The notes under the pieces: generated by a model
What the model saw: only the letters and a program-made list of their open reading frames with translations
Databases searched by the model: none
Told to the model about the DNA's origin: nothing
Assembly (NCBI GenBank): GCA_944384725.1
Contig: CALWUJ010000001.1
Location: 104,138-168,137 of the forward strand
Source of the DNA: an uncultured Agathobaculum sp.
Lineage (GTDB): Bacteria > Bacillota > Clostridia > Oscillospirales > Butyricicoccaceae
DNA: 64,000 bases
Direction: 5' to 3'
Shown: positions 8,344 to 16,437 of the stretch, piece by piece
How the letters are laid out: the number at the start of each line of letters is the position of its first letter
Numbering within the stretch: position 1 is the stretch's first letter
Position numbers and translations under genes: made by a program

Positions 8344-9765
8344 TTATTCCTTGCCGTTCCAGCAGTAGGTGCAGACCTTGTCGCGATCCAGTCCGATAGC
8401 CTCCAGCAGACCGTCGAGCGACTGATAGCCCAGAGAACTGAAACCGAACTTCTCGCAAATGGTTTTCAGCATGCACTGGCCGCGTTCGGTATTGGCATCC
8501 GCGTATTCTTCCAGATGCTTTTGTCCCTCGTCGCCCTCCAGCTCCTGCACAATGCGGCGGGCAAGCAGTTCCATCTCGGAATTGCTTGAAGAGAAATTCA
8601 GGTACTTGCAGCCGTACATGATCGGCGGACAGGCAGAGCGCATGTGCACTTCCTTTGCGCCCGATTCATATAGGAATTCCACCGTTTCGCGCAGCTGCGT
8701 GCCGCGCACGATCGAATCGTCCACAAACAGCAGCTTTTTGCCCTCAATCAGTTCAGGTACCGGGATCTGCTTCATCTTGGCAACCTGATTGCGCACCTTT
8801 TGGTTGGCCGGCATAAACGAGCGCGGCCATGTCGGCGTGTACTTGACAAACGGACGAGCAAACGGCTTGCCGCATTCGTTGGCATAACCGATCGCGTGCG
8901 GCACGCCGGAATCCGGCACACCTGCGATATAATCCACATCTTCCGCCAGACCGCGCTTTTTATCGTCTCGCGCCATGACCGCACCGTTGCGATAGCGCAT
9001 AACCTCGACGTTGACGCCCTCATAGTTGGAATTGGGATAGCCGTAATAGGTCCACAGGAAGGAGCAGATCTTCATCTCCTTGCCCGCAGGCGAGAGCGTT
9101 TCAAATCCGTTTTCCGTCACCTTGACAATCTCACGCGGCCCTAATTCGTAAGCGTCCTCATAGCCCAGCTTGTGATAAGCGAACGACTCAAACGAAATGC
9201 AGCAGCCGTCCTCATTCTGTCCGATCAGCACAGGCAGACGGCCGACCTTGTCGCGCGCAGCGATGATGCCGTCCGGCGTCAGGATCAGCACGGTCAACGA
9301 ACCGTCGATCAGCTCCTGCGCATGCAGAATACCGGAAACCAGATCGTCCTTCTGGTTAATGAGCGCCGCCGCTAGTTCGGTAGAGTTGACCTTGCCCGAG
9401 CTCATGGCCATAAACTGATGTCCATGATCGGAAAAATAGCGGGATACCAGTTCCTCTGCGTTGTTGATAATACCGACCGTTGTCAGCGCATACAGGCCGA
9501 GGTGCGAGCGCACGAGCAGCGGCTGCGGATCGGTGTCGCTGATGCAGCCGATGCCGCTGCAGCCGGAAAAGTCCGGCAGATCTTTTTCAAATTTCGTGCG
9601 GAACGGGGTGTTTTCAATGCTGTGGATCTGACGCTGAAATCCGCGCTCCTTATCATACAGGATCATACCGCCGCGGCGCGTGCCCAGATGCGAATGATAG
9701 TCCACACCGAAGAAAATATCCAGCACGCAGTCCTGCTTGGAGACTACGCCGAAAAATCCTCCCAT
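8344..9765 (-). CDS. Amidophosphoribosyltransferase paralogue lacking the glutaminase cysteine
   Basis: A 473-residue PurF homologue directly downstream (3 bp) of a canonical purF. Its mature N-terminus would be GGFFGVVSKQD; the catalytic Cys that should follow the start or propeptide is Gly, and the glutamine-site HRGQE is replaced by TRRGGM. The C-terminal phosphoribosyltransferase half is intact: VDYIAGVPDSGVPHAIGYA and the PRPP loop LLFVDDSIVRGTQL. Cysteines in SACPPIMYGC and CTYC resemble the iron-sulphur ligands of Bacillus-type PurF. It should bind PRPP but not hydrolyse glutamine; it could use free ammonia, pair with the upstream PurF, or be regulatory. Those roles are inference. Confidence 0.9.
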   Translation of the reverse strand: MGGFFGVVSKQDCVLDIFFGVDYHSHLGTRRGGMILYDKERGFQRQIHSIENTPFRTKFEKDLPDFSGCSGIGCISDTDPQPLLVRSHLGLYALTTVGIINNAEELVSRYFSDHGHQFMAMSSGKVNSTELAAALINQKDDLVSGILHAQELIDGSLTVLILTPDGIIAARDKVGRLPVLIGQNEDGCCISFESFAYHKLGYEDAYELGPREIVKVTENGFETLSPAGKEMKICSFLWTYYGYPNSNYEGVNVEVMRYRNGAVMARDDKKRGLAEDVDYIAGVPDSGVPHAIGYANECGKPFARPFVKYTPTWPRSFMPANQKVRNQVAKMKQIPVPELIEGKKLLFVDDSIVRGTQLRETVEFLYESGAKEVHMRSACPPIMYGCKYLNFSSSNSEMELLARRIVQELEGDEGQKHLEEYADANTERGQCMLKTICEKFGFSSLGYQSLDGLLEAIGLDRDKVCTYCWNGKE

Positions 9766-9768
9766 TTG

Positions 9769-11244
9769 TTACTCCTTGTCTTTCTTCCCGTCGAGCGGGA
9801 TCTCATTTTCAAACATATTCTTTTCCGCCTGCTCGGGCACCGGGATCGGATACTCGCCCGAGAAACAGGCGTCACAAAAGCCCAGCTTGCAGCCCACGGC
9901 GATCTTACGCGCCGCTTCCAGAGACAGGAACCCTAAGCTATCTACGCCGATGATCTGGCGCATTTCCTCCACCGTGCGGCCGTGCGCCAAAAGCTGGCTG
10001 CGCTCCGGGATATCCGTGCCGAAAAAGCAGGGATGACGGAACGGCGGCGCGGAGATGCGCATGTGCACCTCCGCTGCGCCTGCGTCGCGCAGCAGTTTGA
10101 CCAAACGCGCGCAGGTCGTGCCGCGCACGATCGAATCGTCAACCATAATCACGCGTTTGCCCTCGACCGCTGTGCGCAATGCGTTCAACTTTAAGCGTAC
10201 CGAGCGCTCGCGCTTATCCTGTCCCGGCTGAATAAACGTGCGGGCGATATAGCGGTTTTTGATGAGTCCCACGCCGTAGGGAATGCCGGAAAACTTGGCA
10301 TAACCGATTGCGGCGGGAATGCCGGAATCCGGCACACCGATGACAACATCCGCGCCGACCGGATGCTCGATGGACAGGTACTTGCCGGCCTCCTGCCGGG
10401 CAAGTTCCACACTTGCGCCGTCGATGATCGAGTCGGGACGGGCAAAATAAATATACTCGAACACGCAGGCCGTGCTTTTGCACTGCACACCGCAATGCAT
10501 CGAACGCAGCTCGCCGTCCTCCACCACGCAGACCTCGCCCGGCTCTACGTCGCGGACGAACGCCGCGCCCAGCGCATCCAGCGCGCAGGTCTCGGAGGCG
10601 AAGATATACGCCCCATCCAGCAGGCCGATGCACAGCGGGCGGAACCCGTGCGGGTCACGCGCGGCAATCAGCTTGCGCGGGCTCATCACGACGAGTGAAT
10701 ACGCACCCTCGATGATGCCCATGGTGTTTTTCACGGCCTCTTCAATACTGCCGCATTTGAGACGTTCGTTGACGATGGTATACACCAGCACCTCGGTATC
10801 ATTCGAGGAGCGGAAAATGCCGCCACTGAGCTCAATCCGGCGGCGCAGCTCGCCCGCGTTGACCAGATTGCCGTTATGCGCGACGGCAAGATTACCCTTG
10901 ACGTGCGTAATCGCGATCGGCTGCGCGTTTTCGCGCGACTGCTTGCCGGTGGTCGAATAACGGACGTGGCCGACAGCCATCGAACCAGGCATATTGTCAA
11001 GAATCTGCTGGTTAAATACCTGACTGACCAACCCGACATCCTTATGGCAATGGATCACACCGCGGTTATTGACTGCGATGCCCGCCGCCTCCTGTCCACG
11101 GTGCTGCAAGGCAAAAAGCGCAACATACGCTTCGTGTGCCGCTGCGATCTCTTTGCCCGGAGGTGCGGCGATACCGAACACGCCGCACTCCTCATGCACC
11201 TTATCAAACGGGGTTTTGCTTTGCTTGAGAATACGATATTTCAT
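9769..11244 (-). CDS. purF: Amidophosphoribosyltransferase
   Basis: Commits PRPP to purine synthesis by making 5-phosphoribosylamine from glutamine. The ATG at 11244 has AAGG about 8 bases upstream and gives a 491-residue product; a TTG 18 bases further up is less likely. About 19 propeptide residues precede the nucleophile in EECGVFGIAAPP, as in Bacillus-type enzymes that self-process. The glutamine site HRGQEAAGIAV, the PRPP loop RVIMVDDSIVRGTTCARL and the cysteines of RHPCFFG and GFCDAC (likely 4Fe-4S ligands) are all present. Contrast with the cysteine-less copy immediately downstream. Confidence 0.97.
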   Translation of the reverse strand: MKYRILKQSKTPFDKVHEECGVFGIAAPPGKEIAAAHEAYVALFALQHRGQEAAGIAVNNRGVIHCHKDVGLVSQVFNQQILDNMPGSMAVGHVRYSTTGKQSRENAQPIAITHVKGNLAVAHNGNLVNAGELRRRIELSGGIFRSSNDTEVLVYTIVNERLKCGSIEEAVKNTMGIIEGAYSLVVMSPRKLIAARDPHGFRPLCIGLLDGAYIFASETCALDALGAAFVRDVEPGEVCVVEDGELRSMHCGVQCKSTACVFEYIYFARPDSIIDGASVELARQEAGKYLSIEHPVGADVVIGVPDSGIPAAIGYAKFSGIPYGVGLIKNRYIARTFIQPGQDKRERSVRLKLNALRTAVEGKRVIMVDDSIVRGTTCARLVKLLRDAGAAEVHMRISAPPFRHPCFFGTDIPERSQLLAHGRTVEEMRQIIGVDSLGFLSLEAARKIAVGCKLGFCDACFSGEYPIPVPEQAEKNMFENEIPLDGKKDKE

Positions 11245-11271
11245 GGATTTGCCTTTTTTCAACCTGGAGAT

Positions 11272-11982
11272 TTACTTGCCCATTACACGCTTCATGATTT
11301 CCTGATAAGCTTCCTCAACACCACCGAGATCACGGCGGAAGCGGTCCTTATCAAGCTTTTCACCTGTGGTCTTGTCCCACAGACGGCAGGTGTCCGGGCT
11401 GATCTCGTCCGCCAGCACAATGGTACCGTCTGCGGTCTTGCCGAACTCCAGCTTAAAGTCGACCAGAGTGACATTAAGCGTATCGAAATACTGCTTCATA
11501 ACCTCGTTGACCTTGAAAGCCATGCCCTTGATCTGCTCAATTTCCTCGCGGGTGGCGAGTTTGAGCGCAATTGCATGATAAGCATTCATGAGCGGGTCGC
11601 CCAGATCGTCGTTTTTGTAGGAGAATTCAATGGTCGGCTCGTCAAATACGATGCCTTCGTTTACGCCATAACGCTTGGCAAACGAACCGGCCGAAATATT
11701 GCGGATGATAACTTCCAGCGGTACGATGGACACTTTCTTAACCACGGTTTCGCGGTCAGAAAGCTGCTCGACGAAGTGCGTCGGCACGCCCTGCTGCTCG
11801 AGCAGCTGGAACATATGGTTGCTCATCACATTGTTGATGACGCCCTTGCCTGCGATCGTGCCTTTTTTCTCGCCGTTGAAGGCAGTCGCATCATCCTTGT
11901 AATCTACGATGACCAGATTTGCGTCATCCGTTGCAAAAACCTTCTTGGCCTTGCCTTCGTAGAGCTGTTCTTTCTTTTCCAT
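11272..11982 (-). CDS. purC: SAICAR synthetase
   Basis: Condenses CAIR with aspartate using ATP. The ATG at 11982 is spaced 9 bases from GGAGG, better than the ATG at 11988 (3 bases). The 236-residue product has the family pattern [14 protein letters not shown] at the N-terminus, [17 protein letters not shown] in the centre, and [10 protein letters not shown] with [11 protein letters not shown] for nucleotide and metal binding. Length matches bacterial PurC. It is 27 bp upstream of purF and about 100 bp downstream of purE. Confidence 0.96.
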   Translation of the reverse strand: MEKKEQLYEGKAKKVFATDDANLVIVDYKDDATAFNGEKKGTIAGKGVINNVMSNHMFQLLEQQGVPTHFVEQLSDRETVVKKVSIVPLEVIIRNISAGSFAKRYGVNEGIVFDEPTIEFSYKNDDLGDPLMNAYHAIALKLATREEIEQIKGMAFKVNEVMKQYFDTLNVTLVDFKLEFGKTADGTIVLADEISPDTCRLWDKTTGEKLDKDRFRRDLGGVEEAYQEIMKRVMGK

Positions 11983-12083
11983 GTCCATATTCCTCCATTT
12001 ATGTGTGTAATTTAAAACAAACTGTTTTGTTTTGGGTTTTACCCAGCCGGCGCAATGGTCACGCCCGCCGCGCCTTTACCCTT

Positions 12084-12575
12084 TTATGCAAACTGTGCCT
12101 TGATCTTTTCGTCCTTGGCCATGACCTCGTTTGCCATGTCTGCCTTGAACTGCGCAAGCTTGTCCGCGAGCGTGTCATCCGACAGTGCGATCATCTGCGC
12201 GGCAAGGATAGCCGCGTTGTCCGCGCCGTCGATTGCCACCGTTGCCACCGGGATGCCCTTGGGCATCTGCACGATGGACAGCAGACTGTCCATGCCGCCC
12301 ATCACGCTCGTGCCCATCGGCACACCGATGACCGGCAAGGTCGTATTCGCCGCCAGCACGCCGCCCAGATGGGCCGCCTTGCCCGCTGCGGCGATGATGA
12401 CGCCGAAGCCGTCATCCTTGGCGTTTTTAGCCAGCTGCTCGGCAACCGCAGGCGTGCGGTGCGCAGAACAAATGCGCACTTCGGTCGGGATGTCAAACGA
12501 TTTCAGGCGATCGATGCACTTTTCCATCACCTTCAGGTCGCTGTCCGATCCCATGATGACCAAAACTTTTTTCAT
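12084..12575 (-). CDS. purE: N5-carboxyaminoimidazole ribonucleotide mutase
   Basis: First gene of the purine operon. The ATG at 12575 follows a strong GAGGAGG; the open frame upstream of it is leader RNA. The 163-residue product shows VLVIMGSDSDLKVMEKC, the SAHRTPAVAEQLAK block and GVIIAAAGKAAHLGGVLAANTTLPVIGVP, the class I PurE core. purK is absent from the window, so either the substrate N5-CAIR is made from another locus or this is a class II-like use of CO2; sequence alone does not decide it. Confidence 0.96.
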   Translation of the reverse strand: MKKVLVIMGSDSDLKVMEKCIDRLKSFDIPTEVRICSAHRTPAVAEQLAKNAKDDGFGVIIAAAGKAAHLGGVLAANTTLPVIGVPMGTSVMGGMDSLLSIVQMPKGIPVATVAIDGADNAAILAAQMIALSDDTLADKLAQFKADMANEVMAKDEKIKAQFA

Positions 12576-12589
12576 CAGCAATTCCTCCT

Positions 12590-12625
12590 CAAAAACAAAT
12601 GAGGACACGGATAGACCCGTGTCCT
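12590..12625 (-). terminator. Hairpin in the purE leader, possible attenuator
   Basis: On the minus strand a perfect 9-bp stem (12602-12610 with 12617-12625, AGGACACGG and its complement, 6-base loop) is followed by CATTTGTTTTT and then directly by the purE ribosome binding site. Placed about 25 bases before the start codon, it could end transcription early or occlude translation. Function as an attenuator is inference. Confidence 0.55.
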
Positions 12626-12642
12626 GTATGTGCTCAATTTGC

Positions 12643-12676
12643 TGCACCAATGCCCGAAAGCATGCACGAATGCCCG
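12643..12676 (-). repeat. 20-bp-spaced direct repeat in the purine leader
   Basis: Two 14-bp copies (12643-12656 and 12663-12676) read CGGGCATTsGTGCA on the minus strand with one mismatch and a 20-bp period. Each can fold as a short GCA/TGC hairpin in RNA, or could be a protein-binding direct repeat two helical turns apart. Confidence 0.5.
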
Positions 12677-12761
12677 AGCTTTTCCGATGTTTGCATCAAG
12701 AAAACACTGCCGGTCATATGTGCACCTCTTTCTCACAGGCGGTCGGTGAAGATACACTATT

Positions 12762-12790
12762 ATTTTATCCAATGCGGCTGTGCATTGCAA
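12762..12790 (-). promoter_or_regulatory. Sigma-A promoter of the purine operon
   Basis: On the minus strand, TTGCAA (12785-12790), 17 bp, TAAAAT (12762-12767). Transcription would start near 12755, giving a leader of about 180 nt before purE. I did not find the conserved bases of a purine, PRPP, ZTP or THF riboswitch in it by eye. Confidence 0.75.
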
Positions 12791-12849
12791 GCATTTTACA
12801 TGGTTTTTTCGTCTTTCGTGCAAATGCCCAAAGATATCCGCGCCACGCG

Positions 12850-14028
12850 TCAGCTTTCGTGCAGAACGCCCCCCGCATACAGCACGGCCTCCATCTGATG
12901 CACACGCTCGGTCCACGAACACTGCGCACCGTACTCCAGCCGCTTTTGCACCTTTTCCGGGTCTTTTTCCGCCGCAGCTGCATCGCACAGCTTGAGGAAT
13001 TCGTCCGCATCATGCGCGATATAAACCACGTCCTTGAAATCCTCCACTTGCAACGGCTCCCGCGTCGAAACGACCGGCTTTCCGGTGGCGAGATACTCAT
13101 AAAACTTGAGCGGTGATACATCCTTGCTCAATGCCCCCGCGCGGAACACGTTCAGGCACACGTCCATCTGCGCGAGATACGCGGGCAGTTCAGGCTGCGG
13201 CACCAGACCGTGAAATACGATATTCGGGTGCTTCTGCAAGTGCGTCAGATCGACACCCGGCAGCGTGCGCCCGATGAGGAAAATGGTCGCGTCCGGACGC
13301 TCCTTTGCCAGTTTTTCAATCAGCGCATAGTCGATGCATTCCTGCAGCATGCCGACAAAGCCGAACACCGGATGTTTGAGATCTTTCATATCCGCCGGAC
13401 ACGGCAGGCTGTCTTTTTCCTGCTGCACACGCGAGAAAATCTCATAAGCCGCGCCATTCGGGATCATCTTGGTGGTTGGGTTGATTTTCTCCAACGTTTC
13501 CGCAAGGCCAACCGCTGTCGCAAACACCTGATCGGCAGGCTTTGCCAGATCGCGCTCCATCTGATCGACCACCGCCGGGTTGATATGTCCCTTATAAGCC
13601 GAGTGGCGATCCACACAGTCATACACCAGCGCGCGGTGCGGCACATGCTCAACAATGTCGCACGAGGACGGCGAATAGCACCACAGCACGGTTTCGTCTC
13701 CAAAGCCATGCTCACGCATCTTTTTGCGCACGAATGCCGCCTGCCGCTTCTGGTTGATTTTGTTCACCCAGCGGAACTTGTTGAAGAACGGCAGCACGGG
13801 CGGCAGCGCGTACACCGTGATATTCTCATGCCCCTCGACCTTTTCGCCGGGCTGCTTATACTTATTGATATATGCCGAGGCTTTTTTGTCTTTGAGCGGC
13901 GCAATCAGCGATACCGGCGGGTCAAAGTATAGCACCTCGCTGTTCCGCAAACGGCTCATTACGTTCTGCTTGCGCGTAGGCAGCGGGTGATAATTGGTGG
14001 TTGAAAGGCAAACGACATGGTTTTTCAT
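12850..14028 (-). CDS. Glycosyltransferase, GT4-like
   Basis: A 392-residue cytoplasmic sugar transferase. The C-terminal half shows the GT-B nucleotide-sugar fold: VFGFVGMLQECIDYALIEKLAKERPDATIFLIG, then VFHGLVPQPELPAYLAQMDVCLNVF and the donor-binding DVSPLKFYEYLATGKPVVST. The N-terminal half (VVCLSTTNYHPLPTRKQNVMSRL) resembles TuaH-type wall polymer transferases. Its start overlaps the stop of the GT-CsaB fusion (ATGA, 14025-14028), so the two act in one pathway, probably secondary wall polysaccharide synthesis. Donor and acceptor sugars are unknown. Confidence 0.85.
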   Translation of the reverse strand: MKNHVVCLSTTNYHPLPTRKQNVMSRLRNSEVLYFDPPVSLIAPLKDKKASAYINKYKQPGEKVEGHENITVYALPPVLPFFNKFRWVNKINQKRQAAFVRKKMREHGFGDETVLWCYSPSSCDIVEHVPHRALVYDCVDRHSAYKGHINPAVVDQMERDLAKPADQVFATAVGLAETLEKINPTTKMIPNGAAYEIFSRVQQEKDSLPCPADMKDLKHPVFGFVGMLQECIDYALIEKLAKERPDATIFLIGRTLPGVDLTHLQKHPNIVFHGLVPQPELPAYLAQMDVCLNVFRAGALSKDVSPLKFYEYLATGKPVVSTREPLQVEDFKDVVYIAHDADEFLKLCDAAAAEKDPEKVQKRLEYGAQCSWTERVHQMEAVLYAGGVLHES

Positions 14029-16274
14029 TCTGCTGCCTCCTCCTTTTCGTTTTCAATACCGAGCAAAACCGCCGCGCCGCGCACATTTTCGTGTTCACGC
14101 TGGCGCAGCAACTTGGCGTTGCGCCGCACTTCCTCATCGAGTGCACCGGACAGGCACTTGTCAATCAGGCTGCACAGCTCGTCCGCTTTTACCTCGCGCA
14201 GCTGCAAGCAGGTGCTGCTGCCGATATACTTGAGGAAGCTGTCCACCTTGATATCATAGCTCATGCCGACGACCGGCACCCCCTGCCCTGCTGAGAACAT
14301 CAACGAGTGCAGCCGAATACCGACTACGGTTTTCATGCGCGCCAGAATACCGATGGTCACTTCGATCGGCTGGCGGGTGCGAACCGCATGCCACGGACAG
14401 TGCAGCAGCGCGCCCACCCGCTCGGCAGGCGTTAAGTCGCTCGGGAACTCGATCGGCACAAAGACCGGTGTCAGGCCATGCTTTTCATACGCATAATCCG
14501 CTGCTGCCGCAATCGCAGGCAGCGCAGCGTCCAGCCCCTTCCAGTTGCGAAGTCCGAAGCCGATATAGCGCCCGTTCGGGTCGATACCGCTCTGCTCCAT
14601 TGCCAGCGACACCACCTCATACGGCGCAGCATCCAGAATGATAGTCGGGTCGGCGGAGACGCGGATATCCGGCCGTGTCACGCCCATGCGTGCCAACTCC
14701 TGCCGGGAGTTTTCATCGCGCAGCGTGATGCGATCGACTGACCCTTCAATGGTTTTAGCCGCCATTTTGCGGTTGCCCGCCCGGTTGATCGGGCCGATGC
14801 CGCAGCCATACATCATTACCTTGCAGCCGCGCTTTTTCGCCGCGCGCAAGGTATAGCAGTAATACCAGATCGAACGGGTCGAGGTCACATCCTGCATCAA
14901 TGTACCGCCGCCGTTGATATAAAGCGCCGCGTGGCGGAAGCGCCGCAGGATCGAGAAGATATTAAACGTATACACCGCGCCCGTGCGGTAAGTCAAGCGG
15001 GTTTCCTGCGGACGGCGGGACATGACGCAGATCGTGCGCTCTGGATCGAGCGCGCGCATCTCCTGCACGATCGCCTCCAAAATCGCATCGTCGCCCGCGT
15101 TGCCGCGCCCATATGCGCCACAGATCATGATGCTCTCGCGCTCGTTCTTTGGACGGTGAAAGCGCGCGAGCAGATGGCGATAATTGGCCTCCTGCCGCTC
15201 ACACATCTTATCCTTGGAAAAGTCACGCGATGCTTTTTCATACAGCGCCTGTGCAAAGGTTTGACGCAGTTCCGCATCGTTTGCCAGACGCACCATGTAT
15301 TCGCTGAGCTTTTTGAAGTCCCCAATCGGGAAGATATAGCCATTTTCACCCGTATCAATCAGTTCCGGCATGCCGCCAACATCCGAGCAGATCGTCGCAC
15401 AACCTGCACAGATGCCTTCCAGAATGGAATACGGAAAGGTCTCTGATACCGAGGACAGCAAATTGATATCCATCGCGCGGAAAAACGGCTCCACAGGCGA
15501 AACCCAGCCGCAAAACGTCACGCGGTCGGAAACACCCAGCTGCGTGCACAGCTTTTTGAGCATATCCTCGTCCTCGCCCTCGCCCGCGATGAACAAGCGC
15601 AGCTGCGGCGCGTCGTGCAGCGCGGCAGCAAAAGCGCGCACGGTAGTCGCAATGTCCTTGACCGCCGTCAAACGCGCGGCGATGCCGCACAATACATCTC
15701 CCTCTTCGATTTCCGCGCCGTAGTTCTCTTTCAGGTACTGCGCGCGGTCGAAATCGCCCTCCGGGCGATGGAATTCCATGCCGTTATAGATTTTGACGAT
15801 GCGCTCGGGGTCGAAGCCGCGCCCGATCAGCGTGCGCGCCATGCGGTCGGCCACCGGCTGGTAAAAGTCGAGGAAGCGCAGCGCGACCGCGTTGGCCGCG
15901 CCGAACGTGTGCTGCTTGAGCGGGTTGCCGAGGTAGTCGAGCTTATAATCCGAGTGAACGGTCGTCACGACCGGCACGCGGCGCGTACGGCGCACCAGCG
16001 CGCCCATCAGGTTGGCGCGGCCGCCGTGGCAGTGGATGATATCCGGTCGGAACCGGTCAACCAGATCGCGCATCGCGCGCGCCGCGCGCAGCGGGTTGTG
16101 CCGCTCGATGACGCGCACGTCGATGCCGCGCTCGCGCGCCTCATCCGCAAACGGACCGGCGCGGAAGGAAATCAGCATCACTTCATTGCGCTTGGCAAGT
16201 CCAGTGACGGTATTCATAATTTGGGTTTTGGCGCCGCCGACGTCGCCGCCGCCCATCACATGCATCACACGCAA
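14025..16274 (-). CDS. Glycosyltransferase GT4 fused to CsaB-type polysaccharide pyruvyl transferase
   Basis: A 749-residue fusion. Residues ~1-375 are a GT4 enzyme (MHVMGGGDVGGAKTQIMNT; later VRAFAAALHDAPQLRLFIAGEGEDEDML and SETFPYSILEGICAG). Residues ~380-735 are a CsaB-like pyruvyl transferase: MICGAYGRGNAGDDAILEAI, YINGGGTLMQDVTSTRSIWYY, GCGIGPI and IRLHSLMFSAGQGVPVVGMSYD. CsaB adds ketal pyruvate to secondary wall polymers, which SLH domains then bind; an SLH protein is encoded at 26.5-28.4 kb. The TTG start at 16274 is supported by GGAGGG 8 bases upstream. In most Firmicutes the two activities are separate proteins. Confidence 0.9.
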   Translation of the reverse strand: MRVMHVMGGGDVGGAKTQIMNTVTGLAKRNEVMLISFRAGPFADEARERGIDVRVIERHNPLRAARAMRDLVDRFRPDIIHCHGGRANLMGALVRRTRRVPVVTTVHSDYKLDYLGNPLKQHTFGAANAVALRFLDFYQPVADRMARTLIGRGFDPERIVKIYNGMEFHRPEGDFDRAQYLKENYGAEIEEGDVLCGIAARLTAVKDIATTVRAFAAALHDAPQLRLFIAGEGEDEDMLKKLCTQLGVSDRVTFCGWVSPVEPFFRAMDINLLSSVSETFPYSILEGICAGCATICSDVGGMPELIDTGENGYIFPIGDFKKLSEYMVRLANDAELRQTFAQALYEKASRDFSKDKMCERQEANYRHLLARFHRPKNERESIMICGAYGRGNAGDDAILEAIVQEMRALDPERTICVMSRRPQETRLTYRTGAVYTFNIFSILRRFRHAALYINGGGTLMQDVTSTRSIWYYCYTLRAAKKRGCKVMMYGCGIGPINRAGNRKMAAKTIEGSVDRITLRDENSRQELARMGVTRPDIRVSADPTIILDAAPYEVVSLAMEQSGIDPNGRYIGFGLRNWKGLDAALPAIAAAADYAYEKHGLTPVFVPIEFPSDLTPAERVGALLHCPWHAVRTRQPIEVTIGILARMKTVVGIRLHSLMFSAGQGVPVVGMSYDIKVDSFLKYIGSSTCLQLREVKADELCSLIDKCLSGALDEEVRRNAKLLRQREHENVRGAAVLLGIENEKEEAAE

Positions 16275-16315
16275 GGTATTGTCCCTCCAACAGGCGTTTT
16301 CTCACAGATACAGAC

Positions 16316-16344
16316 AGTATAGCACGGAAAGCGCGCAAATGCAA
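16316..16344 (-). promoter_or_regulatory. Sigma-A promoter for the GT-CsaB operon
   Basis: Minus strand: TTGCAT (16339-16344), 17 bp, TATACT (16316-16321). It is back to back with the flippase promoter. Confidence 0.7.
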
Positions 16345-16375
16345 AACAGATATGCAGGCGTTTGCAAACCGTTAT

Positions 16376-16404
16376 TTGTGTTTGTCCACAAATCATGCTA
16401 TACT
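16376..16404 (+). promoter_or_regulatory. Sigma-A promoter for the flippase gene
   Basis: TTGTGT (16376-16381), 17 bp, TATACT (16399-16404), about 30 bases before the start codon. Confidence 0.7.
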
Positions 16405-16437
16405 ATGACTATCTGACCGAAAGCGAGGGTTTTTCCT

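Noticed and set aside
12576-12755. Known purine, PRPP, ZTP or THF riboswitch in the pur leader
   Set aside because: None of the conserved bases of these classes could be found by eye; reported only as a structured leader.
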